Of a DNA stretch of 59,946 nt, positions 9,857 to 18,332 are shown piece after piece (the first letter of the stretch is position 1; every line of letters starts with the position of its first letter). The notes under the pieces were generated by a model. The model did not search any database. It was not told the DNA's origin and worked only from the letters and a program-made list of their open reading frames with translations. The stretch is from Prolixibacteraceae bacterium. Its GTDB lineage: Bacteria; Bacteroidota; Bacteroidia; Bacteroidales; Prolixibacteraceae. The stretch is from NCBI GenBank assembly GCA_030602265.1, contig JAUWAB010000022.1, positions 1-59,946 on the forward strand, written 5' to 3'. The position numbers were made by a program, and so were the translations under genes.

Positions 9857-10840
9857 ATGAGGATTAAATTCCTGATAATCAGATTCAGTTCGATCGGAGA
9901 TATTGTATTGACTTCTCCAGTATCCAGAATGCTCAAAAAACAGGTGCCCCATTCCGAGGTTCATTTTGTCACAAAAGCCCATTTTGCCCATATTCTGGCC
10001 CCAAATCCGAATATTGACAAAATTCACACCCTCAACCGGAATATGTCGGAACTCCTTTCAGCACTTAAAGCTGAAAAATTTGACTACATCATCGACCTGC
10101 ATAACAACATCCGCAGCACGCAAATCAAACTCAGCCTGAATACCAGATCTTTTACATTTGATAAGCTTAACCTGAAAAAATGGCTCCTGACGAACCTGAA
10201 GATCAATTGTATGCCCAACATTCATATAGTTGACCGGTATCTCGGGACCATTTCCGGATTCATTATGGGGAATGACCATGAAGGTCTCGATTACCATATA
10301 CCCCCGGAATCGGAATATGATCTCGCCACCCTGCCGGAGGTATACCGGAATGGGTACATCGCATTTGTCATCGGAGGTACCTATTTTACCAAACGGCTTC
10401 CGGAGAATAAAATCATAGAGATTTGCCGCCAGATAAACCACCCGGTTGTCCTGTTGGGCGGAAAGCGGGAAATTGCCACCGGGAAACGGGTTACTGAGGC
10501 GGTCAAAGGTAATGTGCTCAATCTCTGCGGTAAGCCGGGCCTCCATGAATCAGCCTCCCTGATCAGACAGGCAGCGGTTGTGCTGACCAATGATACCGGG
10601 ATGATGCATATTGCATCAGCGTTCGGAAAGAAAATACTCTCCTTCTGGGGTAATACCGTAGCGAGCCTGGGTATGTACCCCTATATGCCCCACCCCGCAT
10701 CGTTCCGGCTCGAAGTGAACGGGCTTAAATGCCGACCGTGTTCAAAACTTGGGTATAATAAATGTCCGAAAGGCCATTTCAAATGCATGAACGACATAGA
10801 TACGTCGTTTGCCGTAAAATGGGTCAGGGAACACTTTTAA
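9857..10840 (+). CDS. Glycosyltransferase family 9 (heptosyltransferase-like)
   Basis: A 327-residue GT-B enzyme of the ADP-heptose:LPS heptosyltransferase family, acting at the cytoplasmic face of the inner membrane on lipopolysaccharide core or related glycans. The N-terminus LIIRFSSIGDIVLTSPV is the family signature. The second lobe has VVLLGGKREIATGKRV, NLCGKPGLHESASLIRQA and the donor-binding LTNDTGMMHIASAFGK. It starts one base after atpC stops. Its stop codon overlaps that of the convergent PatB gene within TTAA. The exact sugar cannot be read from sequence. Confidence 0.9.
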   Translation: MRIKFLIIRFSSIGDIVLTSPVSRMLKKQVPHSEVHFVTKAHFAHILAPNPNIDKIHTLNRNMSELLSALKAEKFDYIIDLHNNIRSTQIKLSLNTRSFTFDKLNLKKWLLTNLKINCMPNIHIVDRYLGTISGFIMGNDHEGLDYHIPPESEYDLATLPEVYRNGYIAFVIGGTYFTKRLPENKIIEICRQINHPVVLLGGKREIATGKRVTEAVKGNVLNLCGKPGLHESASLIRQAAVVLTNDTGMMHIASAFGKKILSFWGNTVASLGMYPYMPHPASFRLEVNGLKCRPCSKLGYNKCPKGHFKCMNDIDTSFAVKWVREHF

Positions 10841-12009
10841 ATCTCACCGAATGCCACACAAATCCTTTCCAGTGCCTCCGACAGAATTTCCCTCGGGCAG
10901 CCAATATTAATCCGCATAAAACCATCTCCCGGTTTTCCAAAACGGCCACCGTTATTTAATCCGACCTTCGCTTTTTCAACCAGAAAACGGCTAAGCTGTC
11001 TGTCATTCATTCCGTAATGCCTGAAATCAAGCCAGACCAGATAGGTTGCTTCAGGTTTCATCACCCCGACATCAGGCAGGCGGTCTGACAATACCTTCTC
11101 AAGATAATCGTAGTTATCCTGCACATATCTCATCATTTCCCCCAACCACTGTTCACCGTGCTGATAAGCTGCCATAAGTGCAACCGTTCCGGCAATATTA
11201 CCCATATGGACATGCAGGGTACGCATCAGTTTTTCATAAGCCTTCATTTTCTCCGGATCGGGTATCACCACAAATGACGTGGAGAGTCCTGCCACATTGA
11301 AGGTTTTGCTGGGAGCCATACAGACAACCGAATTCATCGCACATTCCTCAGAAATCATGGCATAGGGTGTATGCACCTGGTCGTCAAACAACAGGTCTGA
11401 ATGGATCTCATCGGATACCACAATCAGGTTATGCCGGTTACAAATCCCGGCAAGGCGCCCGAGTTCCTCCCTCTTCCAGACCATACCTCCGGGATTGTGC
11501 GGACTGCACAGGATCAGCATCTTGGTCTTTTCATCAATTTTTGACTCCAGGTCATCAAAATCAAAATGGTACCGGCCATCAGCCAGCCTCAGGGGATTTT
11601 CGACCAGGCGCCGCCCCATACCCCTTACACTTTCAAAAAAGGGAAAATATACCGGAGTTTGTACAATAACCTTATCGCCGGGCTTTGTATATGCCATAAC
11701 CGAAACGGTAATTGCAGAAACCACCCCCGGACTGAACGAAATCCACTCCTTTTTCACATTCCAGTTAAACCTGCGGCCAACCCAGCCGGTAATCGATCCG
11801 GAAAAATCATCTCCTCTGTAGGTATAACCTAAAATTTCATGCTCCATCCTCTTCCGGATGGCGTCCATGATAAAGTCGGGCGTCCTGAAGTCCATATCTG
11901 CCACCCATAGCGGAAGTACATCATCACTGCCGAAAAACTGCGGTAATGCATCATACTTGATACAGTCCGTACCCCGACGGTCTACGATCTCATCAAAATG
12001 GTATCTCAT
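10837..12009 (-). CDS. PatB/MalY-type cystathionine beta-lyase (fold-type I PLP enzyme)
   Basis: A 390-residue C-S beta-lyase that likely cleaves cystathionine or cysteine to pyruvate, ammonia and a thiol. The N-terminal LPLWVADMDFRTPDFI and FSPGVVSAITV motifs are those of the MalY/PatB branch. SPHNPGG binds substrate, Asp200 in VVSDEIHSDL pairs with the PLP pyridine, and Lys235 in MAPSKTFNVAGL is the PLP lysine. It overlaps the upstream ComB-like gene by four bases (ATGA), indicating translational coupling. Aminotransferase activity is the alternative, but the DMDF signature favours lyase. Confidence 0.9.
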   Translation of the reverse strand: MRYHFDEIVDRRGTDCIKYDALPQFFGSDDVLPLWVADMDFRTPDFIMDAIRKRMEHEILGYTYRGDDFSGSITGWVGRRFNWNVKKEWISFSPGVVSAITVSVMAYTKPGDKVIVQTPVYFPFFESVRGMGRRLVENPLRLADGRYHFDFDDLESKIDEKTKMLILCSPHNPGGMVWKREELGRLAGICNRHNLIVVSDEIHSDLLFDDQVHTPYAMISEECAMNSVVCMAPSKTFNVAGLSTSFVVIPDPEKMKAYEKLMRTLHVHMGNIAGTVALMAAYQHGEQWLGEMMRYVQDNYDYLEKVLSDRLPDVGVMKPEATYLVWLDFRHYGMNDRQLSRFLVEKAKVGLNNGGRFGKPGDGFMRINIGCPREILSEALERICVAFGEI

Positions 12010-12719
12010 ACTCTTGTTTCTATATCGATTCTTTCAAGAACGATCCGCTCATCGTCCCGGATGACCTTCAGCACGAATCCAAAACGGTCGCGATCAAGGC
12101 AAAGATCAAAATCCTCCTTCGGAGCCCAGGTCTGACTCTCCTTCTCAAAAAAACGTGCTCCCGAACCTTTTCTGATCCGGGATGTCATTTCCTGCCAGTC
12201 TGAAGGCGTGCCGGTAAGCTCATTCCGGATATACTCCGCGCATAAGGTATCTTCATCGGTGGGGTAAAGGCAGGCATAACCCATGCATACCAGTGACACG
12301 TCTGAGGAATTCCTTTCCTTTATATACCTGACTATTGCTGATGCGTTGACAAAGCTTCCGGTTATGATTTCATCAGCACTCAGGGCATTGACAATACCCT
12401 GAGTTCCTGAACTGGTCGTATGGACGACAGCCTTTCCCGCTATGTCGGCGTGCATAAGAAACCAGGGCGAATTCCCGTAATCAAAACCCTCGGGTGGTCT
12501 CTCATTTCTTTCCCCCACCAGCAGGGCATTTCCGAGACTTTTCCCCAGCATGAATGCCTCTTCAACGGTCCCCACAGGATAAACCGGTCCAGCCCCTTTT
12601 GATACAGCATAACAAGCAGTTGAAAATGCCCTGAAAACATCAATAATTACCGTCAACCCCTTCGCCTGACGGGCTCCCTCCAACAAATGCAAGATTTCAA
12701 TATTCATCCGGCTAATCAA
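12006..12719 (-). CDS. 2-phosphosulfolactate phosphatase family protein (ComB-like)
   Basis: A 237-residue magnesium-dependent phosphatase of the ComB family, known from coenzyme M synthesis in archaea but widespread in bacteria. Visible motifs are VIIDVFRAFSTACYA, LLVGERNERPPEGFDYGNSP, VVHTTSSGTQG and the acid-rich YPTDEDTLCAEYI. The gene may start at the ATG at 12707 (MNIEILHLL). The ATG at 12719 adds only four residues. Its stop overlaps the start of the PatB-like gene. Co-translation with a C-S lyase suggests sulfur-organic metabolism; the real substrate is unknown. Confidence 0.85.
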   Translation of the reverse strand: MISRMNIEILHLLEGARQAKGLTVIIDVFRAFSTACYAVSKGAGPVYPVGTVEEAFMLGKSLGNALLVGERNERPPEGFDYGNSPWFLMHADIAGKAVVHTTSSGTQGIVNALSADEIITGSFVNASAIVRYIKERNSSDVSLVCMGYACLYPTDEDTLCAEYIRNELTGTPSDWQEMTSRIRKGSGARFFEKESQTWAPKEDFDLCLDRDRFGFVLKVIRDDERIVLERIDIETRV

Positions 12720-12769
12720 TTAATGGTCCGAAACAACCTTCAGGTTTGTCCGGATTGTTTCTCATCCGC

Positions 12770-12777
12770 CAAAAATA
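12770..12777 (-). promoter_or_regulatory. -7 element upstream of the ComB-PatB operon
   Basis: CAAAAATA on the plus strand reads TATTTTTG on the minus strand, matching TAnnTTTG, 50 bases before the ComB start. The position expected for the -33 box is only T-rich. The remaining stretch to 13100 holds no gene I can support. Confidence 0.4.
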
Positions 12778-13107
12778 GGCTTTATCTGAACTTAAAAAAA
12801 ATGATGCCGGATAACATTACAGCCACAATAACTACTAAATTACCTAATGCCGGAAACAAATGATACTGTCAGCCAACCCCGGGGCCCAAAATATCCCGGC
12901 ATGAATCTTGTGATGGACACTACCGTTATTCCTTTTTCAGTAACGAATTCAGCAAAAACCAAAAACCGACCCCAAACATTTGAAATACAACTCAATAACA
13001 TTTTTTTTGAATTTTACAACACCTCAAACAATGTTAATTGTATGTTATAAAACATGTTTTTAGTCGGCCCGGAGGTAGAAACCGGGTGGTATATTATGAT
13101 TTGTACA

Positions 13108-13115
13108 TACCTTTG
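13108..13115 (+). promoter_or_regulatory. -7 element of the 13146 gene
   Basis: TACCTTTG matches TAnnTTTG and ends 30 bases before the ATG. No TTTG is seen 19 bases upstream. Confidence 0.45.
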
Positions 13116-13145
13116 CCCCTGTTAAACAATTTTAGAAAACAGAAA

Positions 13146-13721
13146 ATGAAAACAATTGCAACAATCATTATTGCTTTGGCCGCCATGGTAGCCACGGCAG
13201 CGGAAAAGCCGAGACTGGATATCTATCCCATTTCGGAAGAGCGGGCAGTAGTAGCCCTGATCAACACTCCTTCAAGCAAACATGAGGTCACTGTAAAGTC
13301 AGAGAGTGGCAAAATTGTCTATTACAAGCAAACGCTGAAAAACGATGGAGACTACCGGAAAATTTTCGATTTTTCCGCACTGGAAAACGGAAAGTACGAG
13401 TTGTCCTTCAAGGTAGACAATTACCTGGTTAAAAGGGACATTCAGATTGAAAAAGGTACTTTAAAGGTAGGTGAAACTGAATTTCGTTATGATCCTTTTT
13501 TCAGACAGGAAGGAGATGTTCTGAAACTCTCTTACCTCAACTTTGACCAGAACAATCTGAGCCTTGTGTTTATTAAGGACAGAGAAGTGGTTTACTCAAC
13601 CACCCTGGGTCGTGAATTCAACACGGTTCGCGGATTTGACCTTTCCAAACTGGAAAGAGGAAATTATCAGGTCGTCCTTGCCGACGGATCAAATGACTTT
13701 TATTACACAATCGAGAAATAA
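13146..13721 (+). CDS. Small secreted protein, beta-sandwich type, unknown function
   Basis: A 191-residue protein with a Sec signal peptide (MKTIATIIIALAAMVATA, probable cleavage after ATA). The mature part has two successive beta-rich segments. Each ends with a phrase like DFSALENGKYELSF or DLSKLERGNYQVVL, indicating a duplicated immunoglobulin-like or DUF3244-like fold. No catalytic motif is visible. The open frame extends upstream to 13038, but the signal peptide and promoter position fix the start at 13146. It is monocistronic, with a terminator 24 bases after the stop. A periplasmic or outer-surface role is inferred. Confidence 0.75.
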   Translation: MKTIATIIIALAAMVATAAEKPRLDIYPISEERAVVALINTPSSKHEVTVKSESGKIVYYKQTLKNDGDYRKIFDFSALENGKYELSFKVDNYLVKRDIQIEKGTLKVGETEFRYDPFFRQEGDVLKLSYLNFDQNNLSLVFIKDREVVYSTTLGREFNTVRGFDLSKLERGNYQVVLADGSNDFYYTIEK

Positions 13722-13744
13722 TCTAGTCAGAAAGAAGTAGTTGG

Positions 13745-13781
13745 AAAAGCTCCGGTAGGTTTACCGGGGCTTTTTTTTTTT
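13745..13781 (+). terminator. Rho-independent terminator
   Basis: AGCTCCGGTA and TACCGGGGCT form a ten-base-pair stem (one G-U) around a four-base loop. A run of eleven T follows. It ends the transcript of the secreted protein gene and separates it from the transport operon at 14039. Confidence 0.9.
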
Positions 13782-13890
13782 GAACCCAAGCACCGGAAAT
13801 ACTCACCCGTATATGATTCCCGTGAAGGTTGCCTGACTGATCTGGTTGCCGAAGGGAATGCTGATAATCCGTAACAAAACAGGCCAGTTT

Positions 13891-13921
13891 CATACAGATT
13901 TGTATGGCAGGAATTTTCCGT
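13891..13921 (+). promoter_or_regulatory. Inverted repeat and possible promoter of the hybrid transport operon
   Basis: CATACA-GATT-TGTATG (13891-13906) is a perfect six-base inverted repeat about 130 bases before the first ABC gene. A TTTG inside it (13899-13902) lies 18 bases before TATATTAC, a poor match to the -7 box. A repressor operator overlapping a promoter is conceivable but speculative. The rest of 13782-14038 shows no gene. Confidence 0.25.
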
Positions 13922-14038
13922 ATATTACAGAATGAAAACCTTACGGGGTTTGGCTGGCAAACTATATGAGCGTGACTCATTAAACTTTATTCATTAAACA
14001 GAGTCGAAATCAGACATCTGAGTAAAACGGGCAGCAAA

Positions 14039-14932
14039 GTGGAAATAAAAATTGAAAACCTTAACAAAATCTATCCTAACGGTAACTGGGCACTCAAGGA
14101 CATTAACCTGGATATACCTAATGGTATGTTCGGTCTGCTTGGTCCCAACGGAGCCGGTAAATCTTCATTGATGAGAATTCTGGTTACCCTGATGAAACCG
14201 TCGAGCGGCAAAGTCACGATAGACGGACTCGACCTGATGAAAAACCGCAGGGAAGTCAGGGCAATGCTCGGCTACCTGCCACAGGATTTCAGGTTCTTTG
14301 CCAAATTGAAAACCTGGGAATTTCTTGATTATACGGCAAGACTTGCCGGAATGAAGAATAAGGCGAAACGAAACGATGCCGTTGACCGGATGCTTGAAGA
14401 AGTCGGACTTTTTGAAGCACGCGACAGGAATGCCAACAGGCTCTCCGGTGGGATGAAACGCCGGCTTGGAATTGCACAGGCACTGATCAATGATCCCAAG
14501 ATTATTGTCGTTGATGAGCCTACTACCGGCCTTGATCCCGAGGAAAGGATCCGGTTCAGGAACCTGCTTTCCCATATCAGCACAAGGGACGTCATCATTA
14601 TTCTTTCAACCCACATTGTAGGGGATATCTCCAGCACATGCGACAACATAGCCCTGTTGAACAAAGGAAAACTGGCCTATTCCGGCTCACCCGAAGGTCT
14701 GGTCAAACAGGCCGAAGGACACGTGTGGCTGATAGAAGCAACTGAAAAAGAGTATCTTGAAATTAATGACAAATATCCGGTAATTTCAACCATTCCCACC
14801 GACCATGGCTGGGAACTTCAGGTGGTAACCGACAGTATCAACGGCTATTACGGCCGCCAGATCGAACCCAACCTGGAGCATGCCTATGTTTATTTTATGG
14901 AAAAGAATCTCAACCAGTGGTCCCAGGCCTGA
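14039..14932 (+). CDS. ABC transporter ATP-binding protein (ABC-2/CcmA type)
   Basis: A 297-residue cytoplasmic ATPase with Walker A GPNGAGKSS (35-43, Lys41), signature LSGGMKRR (135-142), Walker B IIVVDEP (155-161, Asp159 and Glu160) and the H-loop STHIVGD. After the nucleotide-binding domain comes a 70-residue tail ending LEHAYVYFME. The same tail pattern closes the ABC module of the fusion protein at 24143, so the two are paralogues. Start is GTG at 14039, giving the family N-terminus MEIKIENLNKIYPNG. First gene of the seven-gene operon, 16 bases before its likely permease partner. Confidence 0.93.
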   Translation: MEIKIENLNKIYPNGNWALKDINLDIPNGMFGLLGPNGAGKSSLMRILVTLMKPSSGKVTIDGLDLMKNRREVRAMLGYLPQDFRFFAKLKTWEFLDYTARLAGMKNKAKRNDAVDRMLEEVGLFEARDRNANRLSGGMKRRLGIAQALINDPKIIVVDEPTTGLDPEERIRFRNLLSHISTRDVIIILSTHIVGDISSTCDNIALLNKGKLAYSGSPEGLVKQAEGHVWLIEATEKEYLEINDKYPVISTIPTDHGWELQVVTDSINGYYGRQIEPNLEHAYVYFMEKNLNQWSQA

Positions 14933-14948
14933 TTAAAAAAAATCCATT

Positions 14949-17900
14949 ATGATATCATTTCACAATATTCAGTCCATAGCCAAATACGAGCGCAAAACGC
15001 TGTTCAGAAGCTGGTTCTTCAGAATTTTCGGGGTCCTCTCCATCCTTGTCCTGTTTCTCCTGAATTTCGGGATGGTTTCGGAGGGTGGTTCATCACAATG
15101 GATATTCAGGGCAATACCCTCATCGATCCCATACTTCAATCTGTTGATCCTCAATGTTGCACAGGCCATAATTGCCGTATTTTTAGCATCCGACTTCCTG
15201 AAAAGGGATAAAAAGCTGGATACTACGGAAGTAATTTACATGCGGTCGATGACCAACGGTGAATATGTAATCGGCAAAACCCTGGGCAATATGCAGGTCT
15301 TTATGGTCCTTAACTTTGCTGTACTTGGAATTGCACTGATTTTTAACCTCATAGCGCAAAACACCCATGTGCCATGGCTCTCTTACCTGATTTATCTCGT
15401 TTTGATCAGTATCCCTACATTGGTTTATATCATGGGACTGTCCTTTCTGCTGATGAGCCTGATACGCAACCAGGCGGTTACCTTTGTGGTTATCCTGGGA
15501 TATATCGGCATTACTCTGTTTCTGGTGAAGGACAACTACTACTATCTTTTTGATTATATGTCCTATAATATCCCCATGCTGAAATCAGAAATTACCGGCT
15601 TCGGAAACTTTGAAACCATTTTAGGACACCGAGGAATCTATTTCAGCCTGGGAATTGGTTTTATTTTCCTGACCATTTTTCTGCTGAAAAGGTTGCCACA
15701 GTCAGAAATCCTTACCTGGTTTTCATTGCTTTTCGGCATTGTATTCATTGCAGCGGGTGGATACCTGGGTTATGAGCATGTGAAAAAATTCGTATCACTC
15801 GACAGGCAGCGTATCGAAGCGATCCAGCTGAACGACCGCTATGCCGCTGTTCCGGTTGCCGATGTGGCAGGCCACCAGATCCGTCTTGAACACACAGGAA
15901 ACACCATCAGGGCAATATCGGCCATGGATTTGATCAACAACAATCGAGTTAGCATTGATTCATTGGTACTTAATCTTAATCCGGGACTGTCGGTAATTAA
16001 AACCACCCTGAACGGTCAGGAGGTAGCCCCACACCGAAGGAGCCACCTGATCATTGTTCCCCTTCAGACCGCAATGAATTCAGGAGACCGGATGAGCCTT
16101 GAAATCACCTATCAGGGAAATATCAACGAGGCATTTTGTTATCTGGACATTCCCAGGGAACAGCGAAGCGAAAAATTCGGGGAGTTTATCCTTAACGTAG
16201 ACAAGCGACATGCCTTCATAACTCCAGAATATCTCCTGCTCACCCGTGAGGCCTCCTGGTATCCAGAGACCGGTGTTACATTCAGTGCCCGGAATTTTGG
16301 ATGGAACCGGATGTATTTCACGGAATTTTCACTGGAAGTAAAGACCGACACCACGTTAAGGGCTGTTTCCCAAGGCGTTCCTGAAGTCGCTGAACCCGGC
16401 GTTTATCGCTTCAAAAACGATAATCCATTGACCCAGATTTCTTTAGCCATAGGCAAATACGAGTTTAAAAAAATAGATATCAGTGGAATAGAATTTGGCG
16501 TCTATAATATCAAAGGACACGATTTTTATTCCGGCGCATTCCCCGAAATCCAGGATACCATTCCGGCTTTACTGGAAGAAAGGCTCAGGGATTTTCTGAG
16601 AACCTACAACCTCAGATATCCATTTAAAAGATTCAACCTGGTGGAGGTTCCTTCACAATTTAAACCCTATGAGCGGACATGGAGTTCCGCCCAGGAGACC
16701 GTCCAGCCTGAGCAGGTCTTTATCCAGGAGAAAGGTTATTTGCTGAGGGATTTTGACTTTCAGAACCAGATAAAACAAATTAAGAGATGGAGTTCCAGAA
16801 ATGGTGAAAGCCTGACCGATAAAGACCTTCAGATCAGGGTATTTACAAACCTTACCGGTAATTTTACCCGCGAAGGGGGGCGGCCGAACTTCAATATGCA
16901 GGCGGGCGGTGCCATGCAGGCTACAGAAACAGTCAACCCATACTTTATTTTTCCTCATCTTTATTACTACAGCAACCATATCCGATCGTACCGGTGGCCG
17001 GTTACCAACCTGATCATGGAAGCCTACCTGAAAAGTCAGTCCAGCGATATGAGGTCTATGTGGATGCGTGACATGACCGGCCTCAGTGAAGATGAAATGG
17101 CCAGTATTGCCCTTCAGGACAGGTCGTTTGAAGAATTGCTCCAGGATGACAAACAGAGAAAGCTGATAGATAACCTGATTAAGCTTAAAGGGGACGTATT
17201 GTTTACCAACATACAGGCATCTGCCGGTGAGGCAGAGTTTACCCAGTATCTGCGGGGGCTCCTGCGCGACAACCAGTTCAAAGTGATCATGTTTGATGAT
17301 TTTGACCGCCAGTTAAATGAAACATTTGAGATTGCCCTCACGCCCATGATGGATAACTGGTTCCGCGAGAAGGACCTTCCCGGCTATCTGTTTACACCAA
17401 TTACCGCTGTCAACACCAAAGCCGGAGACCAGATCAGGACTATGGTATCTTTCAGCGCAAGCAACACAAGCCATGTCGACGGTGTTGTAAAGCTGACATT
17501 CCGTATGGGAGGACCGGGAGGCGGAGGACCGGGAAGGGGAATGATGCGTGGCGGACCGGGAATGGACAATACCCAGAATAAGATTCTCACCCTCAAAGCC
17601 GGGGAAACAAAGCGGGTCCATTACCTGTTCGACTCGGAACCCAGAGGACTGACCATCAATACATTAACTTCAAAGAATTTACCGCAGTCCATCATGCAGT
17701 TCTTCGGTCGGATTGAAGAAGACCTGAAAGTAAAACCCATAGAAGGTGAATTTATAGAAAGCCAACAGGTGGCAGTTCTTCAACCAAATGAGATTGTCGT
17801 CGACAATGAAGATCCGGAATTCAGCCGGTCTGAATCAGATAATACCAGCCTGCTCCATAAGCTGATTGTAAAGGAAGATGAAACCGGCCTGAAATATTCC

Positions 17901-18311
17901 GGGTTCAACAGCTGGCGCGCTCCTTTAAACTGGACACTAACCACCAATTCAGGATTTTACGGTTTATATGTCCGCTCCGCATATTACATCAAAGCAGGAA
18001 CGGGTGACCAGACCGCAACCTGGAACCTGCCAGTCAGGGAGCCGGGAAATTACGATATCTACACGCACATCACCCCAATGGGCAATCGAGGTCCGCGAAG
18101 GGGAGGAACCGAAGAAAAAGGGGAATACCAGTATTTCATCTACCATGATGACGGACAGACTGAGCAATCCCTCCAGATCAACGGATCAGTTGCCGGCTGG
18201 AACCTGTTAGGCTCATTTTATCTGTCGCCCGAAAACTCTAAAGTGGTGCTAACCAACAAATCTACCCTGCAGACGGTTGTTGCCGATGCAATAAAAATTG
18301 TAAAACTTTGA
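14949..18311 (+). CDS. ABC-2-like permease with giant extracytoplasmic C-terminal region
   Basis: A 1120-residue inner-membrane protein. About seven hydrophobic helices occupy residues 20-280. The remaining 840 residues are hydrophilic and are predicted to lie in the periplasm. The middle part (about 360-760) resembles M1 aminopeptidase-like domains fused to some ABC permeases (ITYQGNINEAFCYLDI, ASWYPETGV, FNLVEVPSQF) but has no HExxH zinc motif, so a binding role is inferred. A glycine- and methionine-rich insert lies at about 853-872. The C-terminal 140 residues (FNSWRAPLNW to VVADAIKIVKL) resemble golvesin/xanthan-lyase C-terminal beta domains. Probably pairs with the upstream ATPase. Substrate unknown. 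Confidence 0.8.
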   Translation: MISFHNIQSIAKYERKTLFRSWFFRIFGVLSILVLFLLNFGMVSEGGSSQWIFRAIPSSIPYFNLLILNVAQAIIAVFLASDFLKRDKKLDTTEVIYMRSMTNGEYVIGKTLGNMQVFMVLNFAVLGIALIFNLIAQNTHVPWLSYLIYLVLISIPTLVYIMGLSFLLMSLIRNQAVTFVVILGYIGITLFLVKDNYYYLFDYMSYNIPMLKSEITGFGNFETILGHRGIYFSLGIGFIFLTIFLLKRLPQSEILTWFSLLFGIVFIAAGGYLGYEHVKKFVSLDRQRIEAIQLNDRYAAVPVADVAGHQIRLEHTGNTIRAISAMDLINNNRVSIDSLVLNLNPGLSVIKTTLNGQEVAPHRRSHLIIVPLQTAMNSGDRMSLEITYQGNINEAFCYLDIPREQRSEKFGEFILNVDKRHAFITPEYLLLTREASWYPETGVTFSARNFGWNRMYFTEFSLEVKTDTTLRAVSQGVPEVAEPGVYRFKNDNPLTQISLAIGKYEFKKIDISGIEFGVYNIKGHDFYSGAFPEIQDTIPALLEERLRDFLRTYNLRYPFKRFNLVEVPSQFKPYERTWSSAQETVQPEQVFIQEKGYLLRDFDFQNQIKQIKRWSSRNGESLTDKDLQIRVFTNLTGNFTREGGRPNFNMQAGGAMQATETVNPYFIFPHLYYYSNHIRSYRWPVTNLIMEAYLKSQSSDMRSMWMRDMTGLSEDEMASIALQDRSFEELLQDDKQRKLIDNLIKLKGDVLFTNIQASAGEAEFTQYLRGLLRDNQFKVIMFDDFDRQLNETFEIALTPMMDNWFREKDLPGYLFTPITAVNTKAGDQIRTMVSFSASNTSHVDGVVKLTFRMGGPGGGGPGRGMMRGGPGMDNTQNKILTLKAGETKRVHYLFDSEPRGLTINTLTSKNLPQSIMQFFGRIEEDLKVKPIEGEFIESQQVAVLQPNEIVVDNEDPEFSRSESDNTSLLHKLIVKEDETGLKYSGFNSWRAPLNWTLTTNSGFYGLYVRSAYYIKAGTGDQTATWNLPVREPGNYDIYTHITPMGNRGPRRGGTEEKGEYQYFIYHDDGQTEQSLQINGSVAGWNLLGSFYLSPENSKVVLTNKSTLQTVVADAIKIVKL

Positions 18312-18332
18312 ATTTCAATAACATATTAACTT

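Noticed and set aside
12847-13050. A 67-codon plus-strand frame in the gap before the secreted protein gene
   Set aside because: No recognisable motif, composition unlike neighbouring genes, no ribosome site or promoter element, and it ends just before the next promoter box.
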